From contig CM060958.1 of NCBI GenBank assembly GCA_030765055.1, forward strand, positions 113,816,972 through 113,880,971: a DNA stretch of 64,000 nt, in the 5' to 3' direction. The notes beneath the pieces are model-generated. The model searched no databases. It was not told the DNA's origin and worked only from the letters and a program-made list of their open reading frames with translations. The position numbers and the translations under genes were made by a program. The stretch comes from Mantis religiosa. Its lineage: Eukaryota; Arthropoda; Insecta; Mantodea; Mantidae. Shown in pieces: positions 26,223 through 39,499 of the stretch (position 1 is the stretch's first letter; the number at the start of each line of letters is the position of its first letter).

Positions 26223-26235
26223 GAGCCTGCAACCC
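26223..26235 (+). repeat. Right target-site duplication of the LINE
   Basis: Exact copy of 25,798-25,810; the satellite unit resumes in register from here. Confidence 0.93.
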
Positions 26236-29200
26236 TTTGAATTATTGGCCATCACCCTAACCATTCGATTATAGATGGCTTGCTGGACCATTGGTAAACT
26301 ATTTCTCTTATAGCGCTAGACTATTGTTGGAATAAAAACTGAATGTTTAATTGAATAGAGAAAAAACTTGATGAGATTCGAACCCAGGACCTTGTCGTGA
26401 CAATCGCTCAAGTTAACCATTGCGAAACAAGCGTTGTTGCCGATATATGTTTTGATATGATATTTATCGTCTGTTTTAGAAGGACTATAAAGATGAAAAA
26501 TATATTTTTAGATGGTAGGAATTGAACCTGCAACCCTTTGAATTATTGGCCACCACCCTAACCATTCGGCTAATAGATAGCTTGTTAGACCATTGGTAAA
26601 GTATTTCTCTTATAGCGCTAGGGTATTGTTGGAATAAAAACTGAATCTTTAATTGAATAGCGAAAAAACTTGAAGAGATTCGAACCCAGGACCTTTTCGT
26701 CACAGTCGGTCACGGTAACCATTGCGCTACAAGCGTTGTTGCCGATATATGTTTTGATCTGATATTTATCGTCTGTTTTAGAAGGACTATAAAGATGAAA
26801 AATCTATTTTTAGATGGTAGGAATCGAACCTGCAACCCTTTGAATTATTGGCCACCACCCTAAACATTCGGCTAATAGATGGCTTGCTAGACCATTGGTA
26901 AAGTATTTCTCTTATTGCGCTAGAGTATTGTTGGAATAAAAACTGAGTCTTTAATTGAATAGAGAAAAAACTTGAAGAGATTCGAACCCAGGACCTTTTC
27001 GTGACAGTCCTTTTCCGGTAACCATTGCGCTACAAGCTTTGTTGCCGATATATGTTTTGATCTGATATTTATCGTCTGTTTTAGAAGGACTATAAAGATG
27101 AAAAATCTATTTTTAGATGGTAGGAATCGAACCTGCAACCCTTTGAATTCTTGGCCACCACCCTAACCATTCGGCTAATAGATGGCTTGCTAGACCTTTG
27201 GTAAAGTATTTCTCTTATAGCGCTAGAGTATTGTTGGAATAAAAACTGAATCTTTAATTGAATAGAGAAAAAACTTGAAGAGATTCGAACCCAGGACCTT
27301 TTCGTGACAGTCGGTTACGGTAACCATTGCGCTACAAGCGTTGTTGCCGATATATGTTTTGATATGATATTTATCGTCTGTTTTAGAAGGACTATAAAGA
27401 TGAAAAATCTATTTTTAGATGGTAGGAATCGAGCCTGCAACCCTTTGAATTATTGGCCACCACCCTAACCATTCGGCTAAGAAATGGCTTGCTAGACCAT
27501 TGGTAAAGTATTTCTCTTATAGCGCTAGAGTATTGTTGGAATAAAAACTGAATCTTTAATTGAATAGAGAAAAAACTTGAAGAGATTCGAACCCAGGACC
27601 TTTTCGTCACAGTCGGTCACGGTAACCATTGCGCTACAAGCGTTGTTGCCGATAAATGTTTTGATCTGATATTTATCGTCTGTTTTAGAACGACTATAAA
27701 GATGAAAATCCTATTTTTAGATGGTAGGAATCGAGCCTGCAACCCTTTGAATTATTGGCCATCACCCTAACCATTCGATTATAGATGGCTTGCTACACCA
27801 TTGGTAAACTATTTCTCTTATAGCGCTAGACTATTGTTGGAATAAAAACTGAATGTTTAATTGAATAGAGAAAAAACTTGATGAAATTCGAACCCAGGAC
27901 CTTGTCGTGACAATCGCTCACGGTAACCATTGCGCTACAAGCGTTGTTGCCGATATATGTTTTGATATGATATTTATCGTATGTTTTAGAAGGACTATAA
28001 AGATGAAAAATCTATTTTTAGATGGTAGGAATCGAACCTGCAACCCTTTGAATTATTGGCCACCACCCTAACCATTCGGCTAATAGATAGCTTGTTAGAC
28101 CATTGGTAAAGTATTTGTCTTATAGCGCTAGGGTATTGTTGGAATAAAAACTGAATCTTTAATTGAATAGAGAAAAGACTTGAAGAGATTCGAACCCAGG
28201 ACCTTTTTGTCACAGTCGGTCACGGTAACCATTGCGCTACAAGCGTTGTTGCCGATATATGTTTTGATATGATATTTATCGTATGTTTTAGAAGGACTAT
28301 AAAGATGAAAAATCTATTTTTAGATGGTAGGAATCGAGCCTGCAACCCTTTGAATTATTGGCCATCACCCTAACCATTCGATTATAGATGGCTTGCTGGA
28401 CCATTGGTAAACTATTTCTCTTATAGCGCTAGACTATTGTTGGAATAAAAACTGAATGTTTAATTGAATAGAGAAAAAACTTGATGAGATTCGAACCCAG
28501 GACCTTGTCGTGACAATCGCTCACGTTAACCATTGCGAAACAAGCGTTGTTGCCGATATATGTTTTGATATGATATTTATCGTCTGTTTTAGAAGGACTA
28601 TAAAGATGAAAAATATATTTTTAGATGGTAGGAATTGAACCTGCAACCCTTTGAATTATTGGCCACCACCCTAACCATTCGGCTAATAGATAGCTTGTTA
28701 GACCATTGGTAAAGTATTTCTCTTATAGCGCTAGGGTATTGTTGGAATAAAAACTGAATCTTTAATTGAATAGCGAAAAAACTTGAAGAGATTCGAACCC
28801 AGGACCTTTTCGTCACAGTCGGTCACGGTAACCATTGCGCTACAAGCGTTGTTGCCGATATATGTTTTGATCTGATATTTATCGTCTGTTTTAGAAGGAC
28901 TATAAAGATGAAAAATCTATTTTTAGATGGTAGGAATCGAACCTGCAACCCTTTGAATTATTGGCCACCACCCTAAACATTCGGCTAATAGATGGCTTGC
29001 TAGACCATTGGTAAAGTATTTCTCTTATTGCGCTAGAGTATTGTTGGAATAAAAACTGAGTCTTTAATTGAATAGAGAAAAAACTTGAAGAGATTCGAAC
29101 CCAGGACCTTTTCGTGACAGTCTTTTTCCGGTAACCATTGCGCTACAAGCTTTGTTGCCGATATATGTTTTGATCTGATATTTATCGTCTGTTTTAGAAG

Positions 29201-31200
29201 GACTATAAAGATGAAAAATCAATTTTTAGATGGTAGGAATCGAACCTGCAACCCTTTGAATTCTTGGCCACCACCCTAACCATTCGGCTAATAGATGGCT
29301 TGCTAGACCTTTGGTAAAGTATTTCTCTTATAGCGCTAGAGTATTGTTGGAATAAAAACTGAATCTTTAATTGAATAGAGAAAAAACTTGAAGAGATTCG
29401 AACCAAGGACCTTTTCGTGACAGTCGGTTACGGTAACCATTGCGCTACAAGTGTTGTTGCCGATATATGTTTTGATCTGATATTTATCGTCTGTTTTAGA
29501 AGGACTATAAAGATGAAAAATCTATTTTTAGATGGTAGGAATCGAGCCTGCAACCCTTTGAATTATCGGCCACCACCCTAACCATTCGGCTAATAGATGG
29601 CTTGCTAGACCATTGGTAAAGTATTTCTCTTATAGCGCTAGAGTATTGTTGGAATAAAAACTGAATCTTTAATTGAATAGAGAAAAAACCTGAAGAGATT
29701 CGAACCCAGGACCTTTTCGTGACAGTCGGTCACGGTAACCATTGCGCTACAAGCGTTGTTGCCGATATATGTTTTGATCTGATATTTATCGTCTGTTTTA
29801 GAAGGACCATAAAGATGAAAAATCTATTTTTAGATGGTAGGAATCGAGCCTGCAACCCTTTGAATTATTGGCCATCACCCTAACCATTCGATTATAGATG
29901 GCTTGCTGGACCATTGGTAAACTATTTCTCTTATAGCTCTTGACTATTGTTGGAATAAAAACGGAATGTTTAATTGAATAGAGAAAAAACTTGATGAGAT
30001 TCGAACCCAGGACCTTGTCGTGACAATCGCTCACGGTAACCATTGCGAAACAAGCGTTGTTGCCGATATATGTTTTGATATGATATTTATCGTCTGTTTT
30101 AGAAGGACTATAAAGATGAAAAATATATTTTTAGATGGTAGGAATTGAACCTGCAACCCTTTGAATTATTGACCACCACCCTAACCATTCGGCTAATAGA
30201 TAGCTTGTTAGACCATTGGTAAAGTATTTCTCTTATAGCGCTAGGGTATTGTTGGAATAAAAACTGAATCTTTAATTGAATAGCGAAAAAACTTGAAGAG
30301 ATTCGAACCCAGGACCTTTTCGTCACAGTCGGTCACGGTAACCATTGCGCTACAAGCGTTGTTGCCGATATATGTTTTGATCTGATATTTATCGTCTGTT
30401 TTAGGAGGACTATAAAGATGAAAAATCTATTTTTAGATGGTAGGAATCGAACCTGCAACCCTTTGAATTATTGGCCACCACCCTAAACATTCGGCTAATA
30501 GATGGCTTGCTAGACCATTGGTAAAGTATTTCTCTTATTGCGCTAGAGTATTGTTGGAATAAAAACTGAGTCTTTAATTGAATAGAGAAAAAACTTGAAG
30601 AGATTCGAACCCAGGACCTTTTCGTGACAGTCTTTTTCCGGTAACCATTGCGCTACAAGCTTTGTTGCCGATATATGTTTTGATCTGATATTTATCGTCT
30701 GTTTTAGAAGGACTATAAAGATGAAAAATCTATTTTTAGATGGTAGGAATCGAACCTGCAACCCTTTGAATTCTTGGCCACCACCCTAACCATTCGGCTA
30801 ATAGATGGCTTGCTAGACCTTTGGTAAAGTATTTCGCTTATAGCGCTAGAGTATTGTTGGAATAAAAACTGAATCTTTAATTGAATAGAGAAAAAACTTG
30901 AAGAGATTCGAACCCAGGACCTTTTCGTGACAGTCGGTTACGGTAACCATTGCGCTACAAGCGTTGTTGCCGATATATGTTTTGATCTGATATTTATCGT
31001 CTGTTTTAGAAGGACTATAAAGATGAAAAATCTATTTTTAGATGGTAGGAATCGAACCTGCAACCCTTTGAATTATTGGCCATCACCCTAACCATTCGAT
31101 TATAGATGGCTTGCGAGACAATTGGTAAACTATTTCTCTTATAGCCCTAGACTATTGTTGGAATAAAAACTGAATGCTTAATTGAATAGAGAAAAACTTG
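26236..31200 (-). repeat. Array segment 4: multi-unit repeats after the LINE
   Basis: About 16 units organised in recurring multi-unit blocks. The unit with GGAATTGAACCTGC begins near 26,485, 28,598 and 30,108 (earlier also near 23,042); steps are 2,113 bp (seven units) and 1,510 bp (five units). The next units also recur in order, including one where the A hairpin is replaced by CCTTTTCC or CTTTTTCC followed by AAGCTTTGTTGCC (near 24,470, 27,008, 29,120 and 30,631). In these copies the A and B boxes remain while the central stem is lost. Confidence 0.92.
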
Positions 31201-34200
31201 AAGAGATTCGAACCCAGGACTCTTTCGCGAGAGTCGGTCGCGGTAACCATTGCGCTACAAGCGTTGTTGCTGGTATCTGTTTTGATCTGATATTTATCCT
31301 CTGCTTTAGAAGGACTATAAAGATGAAGAGTCTATTTTTAGATGGTAGGAATCGAACCTGGAACCCTTTGAATTATTGGCCACCACCCTAACCATTCGGC
31401 TAATAGATGGCTTGCTAGACCATTGGTAAAGTATTTCTCTTATAGCGCTAGAGTATTGTTGGAATAAAAACTGAATATTTAATTGAATAGAGAAAAAACT
31501 TGAAGAGATTCGAACCCAGGACCTTTTCGTCACAGTCGGTCACGGTAAATATTGCGCTACAAGCGTTGTTGCCGATATATGTTTTGATCTGATATTTATC
31601 GCCTGTTTTGGAAGGACTATAAAAATGAAAAATCTATTTTTAGATGGTGGGAATCGAACCTGCAACCCTTTGAATTATTGGCCACCACCCTAACTATTCG
31701 GCAAAGAAATGACTTGCTAGACCATTGGTAAAGTATTTCTCTGATAGCGCTAGAGTACTGTTGGAATAAAAACTGAATCTTTCATTGAATAGAGAAAAAA
31801 CTTGAAGAGATTCGAACCCAGGTGCTTTTCGCGAGAGTCGGTTTCGGTAACCATTGCGCTACAAGCGTTGTTGCCTTTATATGTTTTGATCTGATATTTA
31901 TCGTCTGTTTTAGAAGGACTATAAGGATGAAAAATCTATTTTTAGATGGTAGGAATCGAACCTGCAACCCTTTGAATTATCGGCCACCACCCCAACCATT
32001 CGGCTAATACATGGCTTGCTAGACCATTGGTAAAGTATATCTCTTATAGGGCTAGAGTATTGTTGGAATAAAAACTGAATCTTTAATTAAATAGAGAAAA
32101 AACTTGAAGAGATTCGAACCCAGGACCTTTTCGTGACAGTCGGTCACGGTAACCATTGCGCTACAAGCGTTGCTGCCGATATATGTTTTGATCTGATATT
32201 TATCGTCTGTTTTAGAAGAACTATAAAGATGAAAAATCTATTTTTAGATGGTAGGAATCGAACCTGCAACCCTTTGAATTATTGGCCACCACCCTAACCA
32301 TTCGATTATAGATGGCTTGCTAGACCATTCTTAAAGTATTTCTCTTATAGCGCTAGAGTATTGTTGGAATAAAAACTGAATCCTTAATTGAATAGAGAAA
32401 AAGCTTGAAGAGATTCGAACCCAGGACCTTCTCGTGACAGTCGGTCACGGTAACCATTGCGCTACAAGCGTTGTTGCCGATATATGTTTTGATCTGATAT
32501 TTATCGTCTGTTTTAGAACGACTATAAAGATGAAAATTCTATTTTTAGATGGTAGGAATTGAACCTGCAAACCTTTGAATTATTGGCCCCCAACCTAACC
32601 ATTCGGCTAATAGATGGCTTGCTAGACCATTGGTAAAGTATTTCTCTTATAGCGCTAGAGTATTGTTGGAATAAACTGAATCTTTAATTGAATAGAGAAA
32701 AAACTTGAAGAGATTCGAACCCAGGACCTATTCGTGACAGTCGGTCGCGGTAACCATTGCGCTACAAGCGTTGTTGCCGATATATGTTTTGATCTGATAT
32801 TTATCGTCTGTTTTAGAAGGACTATAAAGGTGAAAAATCTATTTTTAGATGGTGGGAATCGAACCTGCAACACTTTGAATTATTGGCCACCACCCTAACC
32901 ATTCGTCAAATAGATGGCTTGCTAGACCATTGGTAAAGTATTTCTCTTATAGCGCTAGAGTACTGTTGGAATAAAAACTGAATCCTTAATTGAATAGAGA
33001 AAAACTTGAAGAGATTCGAACCCAGGACCTTTTCGCGAGAGTCGGTAACGGTAACCATTGCGCTACAAGCGTTGTTGCCGATATATGTTTTGATCTGATA
33101 TTTATCGTCTGTTTTAGAAGGACTATAAAGATGAAAAATCTATTTTTAGATGGTAGGAATCGAACCTGCAACCCTTTGAATTCTTGGCCACCACCCTAAC
33201 CATTCGGCTAATAGAGGGCTTGCTAGACCTTTGGTAAAGTATTTCTCTTATAGCGCTAGAGTATTGTTGGAATAAAAACTAAATCTTTAATTGAATAGAG
33301 AAAAAACTTGAAGAGATTCGAACCCAGGACCTTTTCGTGACAGTTGGTCACGGTAACTATTGCGCTACAAGCGTTGTTGCCGATATATGTTTTGATCTGA
33401 TATTTATCGTCTGTTTTAGAAGGACTATAAAGATGAAAAATCTATTTTTAGATGGTAGGAATCGAACCTGCAACCCTTTGAATTATTGGCCATCACCCTA
33501 ACCATTCGATTATAGATGGCTTGCGAGACAATTGGTAAACTATTTCTCTTATAGCCCTAGACTATTGTTGGAATAAAAACTGAATGCTTAATTGAATAGA
33601 GAAAAACTTGAAGAGATTCGAACCCAGGACTCTTTCGCGAGAGTCGGTCGCGGTAACCATTGCGCTACAAACGTTGTTGCTGGTATCTGTTTTGATCTGA
33701 TATTTATCCTCTGCTTTAGAAGGACTATAAAGATGAAGAGTCTATTTTTAGATGGTAGGAATCGAACCTGGAACCCTTTGAATTATTGGCCACCACCCTA
33801 ACCATTCGGCTAATAGATGGCTTGCTAGACCATTGGTAAAGTATTTCTCTTATAGCGCTAGAGTACTGTTGGAATAAAAACTGAATCTTTAATTGAATAG
33901 AGAAAAAACTTGAAGAGATTCGAACCCAGGACCTTTTCGTGACAGTCGGTCACGGTAACCATTGCGCTACAAGCGTTGTTGCCGATATATGTTTTGATCA
34001 GATATTTATCGTCTGTTTTAGAAGGACTATAAAGATGAAAAATCTATTTTTAGATGGTAGGAATCGAACCTGCAACCCTTTGAATTATTGGCCACCACGC
34101 TAACCATTCGGCTAATAGATGGCTTGCTAGACCATTGGTAAAGTATTTCTCTTATAGCGCTAGAGTACTGTTGGAATAAAAACTGAATCTTTAATTGAAT

Positions 34201-36247
34201 AGAGAAAAAACTTGAAGACATTCGAACCCAGGACCTTTTCGTCACAGTCGGTCACGGTAACCATTGCGCTACAAGCGTTGTTGCCGATATATGTTTTGAT
34301 CTGATATTTATCGTCTGTTTTAGAAGGACTATAAAGATGAAAAATCTATTTTTTGATGGTAGGAATCGAACCTGCAACCCTTTGAATTATTGGCCACCAC
34401 GCTAACCATTCGGCTAATAGATGGCTTGCTAGACCATTGGTAAAGTATTTCTCTTATAGCGCTAGAGTACTGTTGGAATAAAAACTGAATCTTTAATTGA
34501 ATAGAGAAAAAACTTGAAGACATTCGAACCCAGGACCTTTTCGTCACAGTCGGTCACGGTAACCATTGCGCTACAAGCGTTGTTGCCGATATATGTTTTG
34601 ATCTGATATTTATCGTCTGTTTTAGAAGGACTATAAAGATGAAAAATCTATTTTTAGATGGTAGGAATCGAACCTGCAACCCTTTGAATTATTGGCCACC
34701 ACGCTAACCATTCGGCTAATAGATGGCTTGCTAGACCTTTGGTAAAGTATTTCTCTTATAGCGCTAGAGTATTGTTGGAATAAAAACTGAATATTTAATT
34801 GAATAGAGAAAAAACTTGAAGAGATTCGAACCCAGGACCTTTTCGTCACAGTCGGTCACGGTAACCATTGCGCTACAAGCGTTGTTGCCGATATATGTTT
34901 TGATCTGATATTTATCGCCTGTTTTGGAAGGACTATAAAAATGAAAAATCTATTTTTAGATGGTGGGAATCGAACCTGCAACCCTTTGAATTATTGGCCA
35001 CCACCCTAACTATTCGGCTAAGAAATGACTTGCTAGACCATTGGTAAAGTATTTCTCTGATAGCGCTAGAGTACTGTTGGAATAAAAACTGAATCTTTCA
35101 TTGAATAGAGAAAAAACTTGAAGAGATTCGAACCCAGGTGCTTTTCGCGAGAGTCGGTCTCGGTAACCATTGCGCTACAAGCGTTGTTGCCGATATATGT
35201 TTTGATCTGATATTTATCGTCTGTTTTAGAAGGACTATAAAGATGAAAAGTCTATTTTTAGATGGTAGGAATCGAGCCTGCAACCCTTTGAATTATCGGC
35301 CACCACCCCAACCATTCGGCTAATAGATGGCTTGCTAGACCATTGGTAAAGTATATCTCTTATAGCGCTAGAGTATTGTTGGAATAAAAACTGAATCTTT
35401 AATTAAATAGAGAAAAAACTTGAAGAGATTCGAACCCAGGACCTTTTCGTGACAGTCGGTCACGGTAACCATTGCGCTACAAGCGTTGCTGCCGATATAT
35501 GTTTTGATCTGATATTTATCGTCTGTTTTAGAAGAACTATAAAGATGAAAAATCTATTTTTAGATGGTAGGAATCGAACCTGCAACCCTTTGAATTATTG
35601 GCCACCACCCTAACCATTCGATTATAGATGGCTTGCTACACCATTGGTAAAGTATTTCTCTTATAGCGCTAGAGTATTGTTGGAATAAAAACTGAATCCT
35701 TAATTGAATAGAGAAAAAGCTTGAAGAGATTCGAACCCAGGACCTTCTCGTGACAGTCGGTCACGGTAACCATTGCGCTACAAGCGTTGTTGCCGATATA
35801 TGTTTTGATCTGATATTTATCGTCTGTTTTAGAAGGACTATAAAGATGAAAAATCTATTTTTAGATGGTAGGAATCGAACCTGCAAACCTTTGAATTATT
35901 GGCCCCCACCCTAACCATTCGGCTAATAGATGGCTTGCTAGACCATTGGTAAAGTATTTCTCTTATAGCGCTAGGGTATTGTTGGAATAAAAACTGAATC
36001 TTTAATTGAATAGAGAAAAAACTTGAAGAGATTCGAAACCAGGACCTTTTCGTGACAGTCGGTCACGGTAACCATTGCGCTACAAGCGTTGTTGCCGATA
36101 TATGTTTTGATCTGATATTTATAGTCTGTTTTAGAAGGACTATAAAGATGAAAATTCTATTTTTAGATGGTAGGAATAGTACCTGCAACCCTTTGAATTA
36201 CTGGCCACCACCCTAACCATTCGGCTAATAGATGGCTTGCTAGACCA

Positions 36248-37454
36248 TTGGTAAAGTATTTCTCTTATAGCGCTAGAGTATTGTTGGAATAAACTGAATC
36301 TTTAATTGAATAGAGAAAAAACTTGAAGGGATTCGAACCCAGGACCTATTCGTGACAGTCGGTCGCGGTAACCATTGCGCTACAAGCGTTGTTGCCGATA
36401 TATGTTTTGATCTGATATTTATCGTCTGTTTTAGAAGGACTATAAAGATGAAAAATCTATTTTTAGATGGTGGGAATCGAACCTACAACACTTTGAATTA
36501 TTGGCCACCACCCTAACCATTCGGCAAATAGATGGCTTGCTAGACCATTGGTAAAGTATTTCTCTTATAGCGCTAGAGTATTGTTGGAATAAAAACTGAA
36601 TCCTTAATTGAATAGAGAAAAACTTGAAGAGATTCGAACCCAGGACCTTTTCGCGAGAGTCGGTAACGGTAACCATTGCGCTACAAGCGTTGTTGCTGAT
36701 ATATGTTTTGATCTGATATTTATCGTCTGTTTTAGAAGGACTATAAAGATGAAAAATCTATTTTTAGATGGTAGGAATCGAACCTGCAACCCTTTGAATT
36801 ATTGGCCACCACGCTAACCATTCGGCTAATAGATGGCTTGCTAGACCTTTGGTAAAGTATTTCTCTTATAGCGCTAGAGTATTGTTGGAATAAAAACTGA
36901 ATATTTAATTGAATAGAGAAAAAACTTGAAGAGATTCGAACCCAGGACCTTTTCGTCACAGTCGGTCACGGTAACCATTGCGCTACAAGCGTTGTTGCCG
37001 ATATATGTTTTGATCTGATATTTATCGCCTGTTTTGGAAGGACTATAAAAATGAAAAATCTATTTTTAGATGGTGGGAATCGAACCTGCAACCCTTTGAA
37101 TTATTGGCCACCACCCTAACTATTCGGCTAAGAAATGACTTGCTAGACCATTGGTAAAGTATTTCTCTGATAGCGCTAGAGTACTGTTGGAATAAAAACT
37201 GAATCTTTCATTGAATAGAGAAAAAACTTGAAGAGATTCGAACCCAGGTGCTTTTCGCGAGAGTCGGTCTCGGTAACCATTGCGCTACAAGCGTTGTTGC
37301 CGATATATGTTTTGATCTGATATTTATCGTCTGTTTTAGAAGGACTATAAAGATGAAAAATCTATTTTTAGATGGTAGGAATCGAACCTGCAACCCTTTG
37401 AATTATTGGCCACCACGCTAACCATTCGGCTAATAGATGGCTTGCTAGACCTTT
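36248..37454 (-). repeat. First copy of a 1,205-bp tandem duplication (four units)
   Basis: Matches the next 1,205 bp with a constant offset. Private markers such as GAAGGGATTCG, CCTATTCGTGACAG and GAACCTACAACACTTTG occur in both copies in the same order. I saw no difference in the parts compared, so this is probably one of the youngest events in the window. Confidence 0.85.
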
Positions 37455-38659
37455 GGTAAAGTATTTCTCTTATAGCGCTAGAGTATTGTTGGAATAAACT
37501 GAATCTTTAATTGAATAGAGAAAAAACTTGAAGGGATTCGAACCCAGGACCTATTCGTGACAGTCGGTCGCGGTAACCATTGCGCTACAAGCGTTGTTGC
37601 CGATATATGTTTTGATCTGATATTTATCGTCTGTTTTAGAAGGACTATAAAGATGAAAAATCTATTTTTAGATGGTGGGAATCGAACCTACAACACTTTG
37701 AATTATTGGCCACCACCCTAACCATTCGGCAAATAGATGGCTTGCTAGACCATTGGTAAAGTATTTCTCTTATAGCGCTAGAGTATTGTTGGAATAAAAA
37801 CTGAATCCTTAATTGAATAGAGAAAAACTTGAAGAGATTCGAACCCAGGACCTTTTCGCGAGAGTCGGTAACGGTAACCATTGCGCTACAAGCGTTGTTG
37901 CTGATATATGTTTTGATCTGATATTTATCGTCTGTTTTAGAAGGACTATAAAGATGAAAAATCTATTTTTAGATGGTAGGAATCGAACCTGCAACCCTTT
38001 GAATTATTGGCCACCACGCTAACCATTCGGCTAATAGATGGCTTGCTAGACCTTTGGTAAAGTATTTCTCTTATAGCGCTAGAGTATTGTTGGAATAAAA
38101 ACTGAATATTTAATTGAATAGAGAAAAAACTTGAAGAGATTCGAACCCAGGACCTTTTCGTCACAGTCGGTCACGGTAACCATTGCGCTACAAGCGTTGT
38201 TGCCGATATATGTTTTGATCTGATATTTATCGCCTGTTTTGGAAGGACTATAAAAATGAAAAATCTATTTTTAGATGGTGGGAATCGAACCTGCAACCCT
38301 TTGAATTATTGGCCACCACCCTAACTATTCGGCTAAGAAATGACTTGCTAGACCATTGGTAAAGTATTTCTCTGATAGCGCTAGAGTACTGTTGGAATAA
38401 AAACTGAATCTTTCATTGAATAGAGAAAAAACTTGAAGAGATTCGAACCCAGGTGCTTTTCGCGAGAGTCGGTCTCGGTAACCATTGCGCTACAAGCGTT
38501 GTTGCCGATATATGTTTTGATCTGATATTTATCGTCTGTTTTAGAAGGACTATAAAGATGAAAAATCTATTTTTAGATGGTAGGAATCGAACCTGCAACC
38601 CTTTGAATTATTGGCCACCACGCTAACCATTCGGCTAATAGATGGCTTGCTAGACCTTT
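37455..38659 (-). repeat. Second copy of the 1,205-bp tandem duplication
   Basis: Begins at the GGTAAAG phrase at 37,455, equivalent to 36,250 in the first copy. The join at ~37,450 carries CTTTGG where the left edge of copy one carries CATTGG, placing the exchange within the ~90-bp spacer between A and B elements. The next unit departs at the AAAAACTG versus AAACTG difference. Confidence 0.85.
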
Positions 38660-39499
38660 GGTAAAGTATTTCTCTTATAGCGCTAGAGTATTGTTGGAAT
38701 AAAAACTGAATATTTAATTGAATAGAGAAAAAACTTGAAGAGATTCGAACCCAGGACCTTTTCGTCACAGTCGGTCACGGTAACCATTGCGCTACAAGCG
38801 TTGTTGCCGATATATGTTTTGATCTGATATTTATCGCCTGTTTTGGAAGGACTATAAAAATGAAAAATCTATTTTTAGATGGTGGGAATCGAACCTGCAA
38901 CCCTTTGAATTATTGGCCACCACCCTAACTATTCGGCTAAGAAATGACTTGCTAGACCATTGGTAAAGTATTTCTCTGATAGCGCTAGAGTACTGTTGGA
39001 ATAAAAACTGAATCTTTCATTGAATAGAGAAAAAACTTGAAGAGATTCGAACCCAGGTGCTTTTCGCGAGAGTCGGTCTCGGTAACCATTGCGCTACAAG
39101 CGTTGTTGCCGATATATGTTTTGATCTGATATTTATCGTCTGTTTTAGAAGGACTATAAAGATGAAAAATCTATTTTTAGATGGTAGGAATCGAGCCTGC
39201 AACCCTTTGAATTATCGGCCACCACCCCAACCATTCGGCTAATAGATGGCTTGCTAGACCATTGGTAAAGTATATCTCTTATAGCGCTAGAGTATTGTTG
39301 GAATAAAAACTGAATCTTTAATTAAATAGAGAAAAAACTTGAAGAGATTCGAACCCAGGACCTTTTCGTGACAGTCGGTCACGGTAACCATTGCGCTACA
39401 AGCGTTGCTGCCGATATATGTTTTGATCTGATATTTATCGTCTGTTTTAGAAGAACTATAAAGATGAAAAATGTATTTTTAGATGGTAGGAATCGAACC

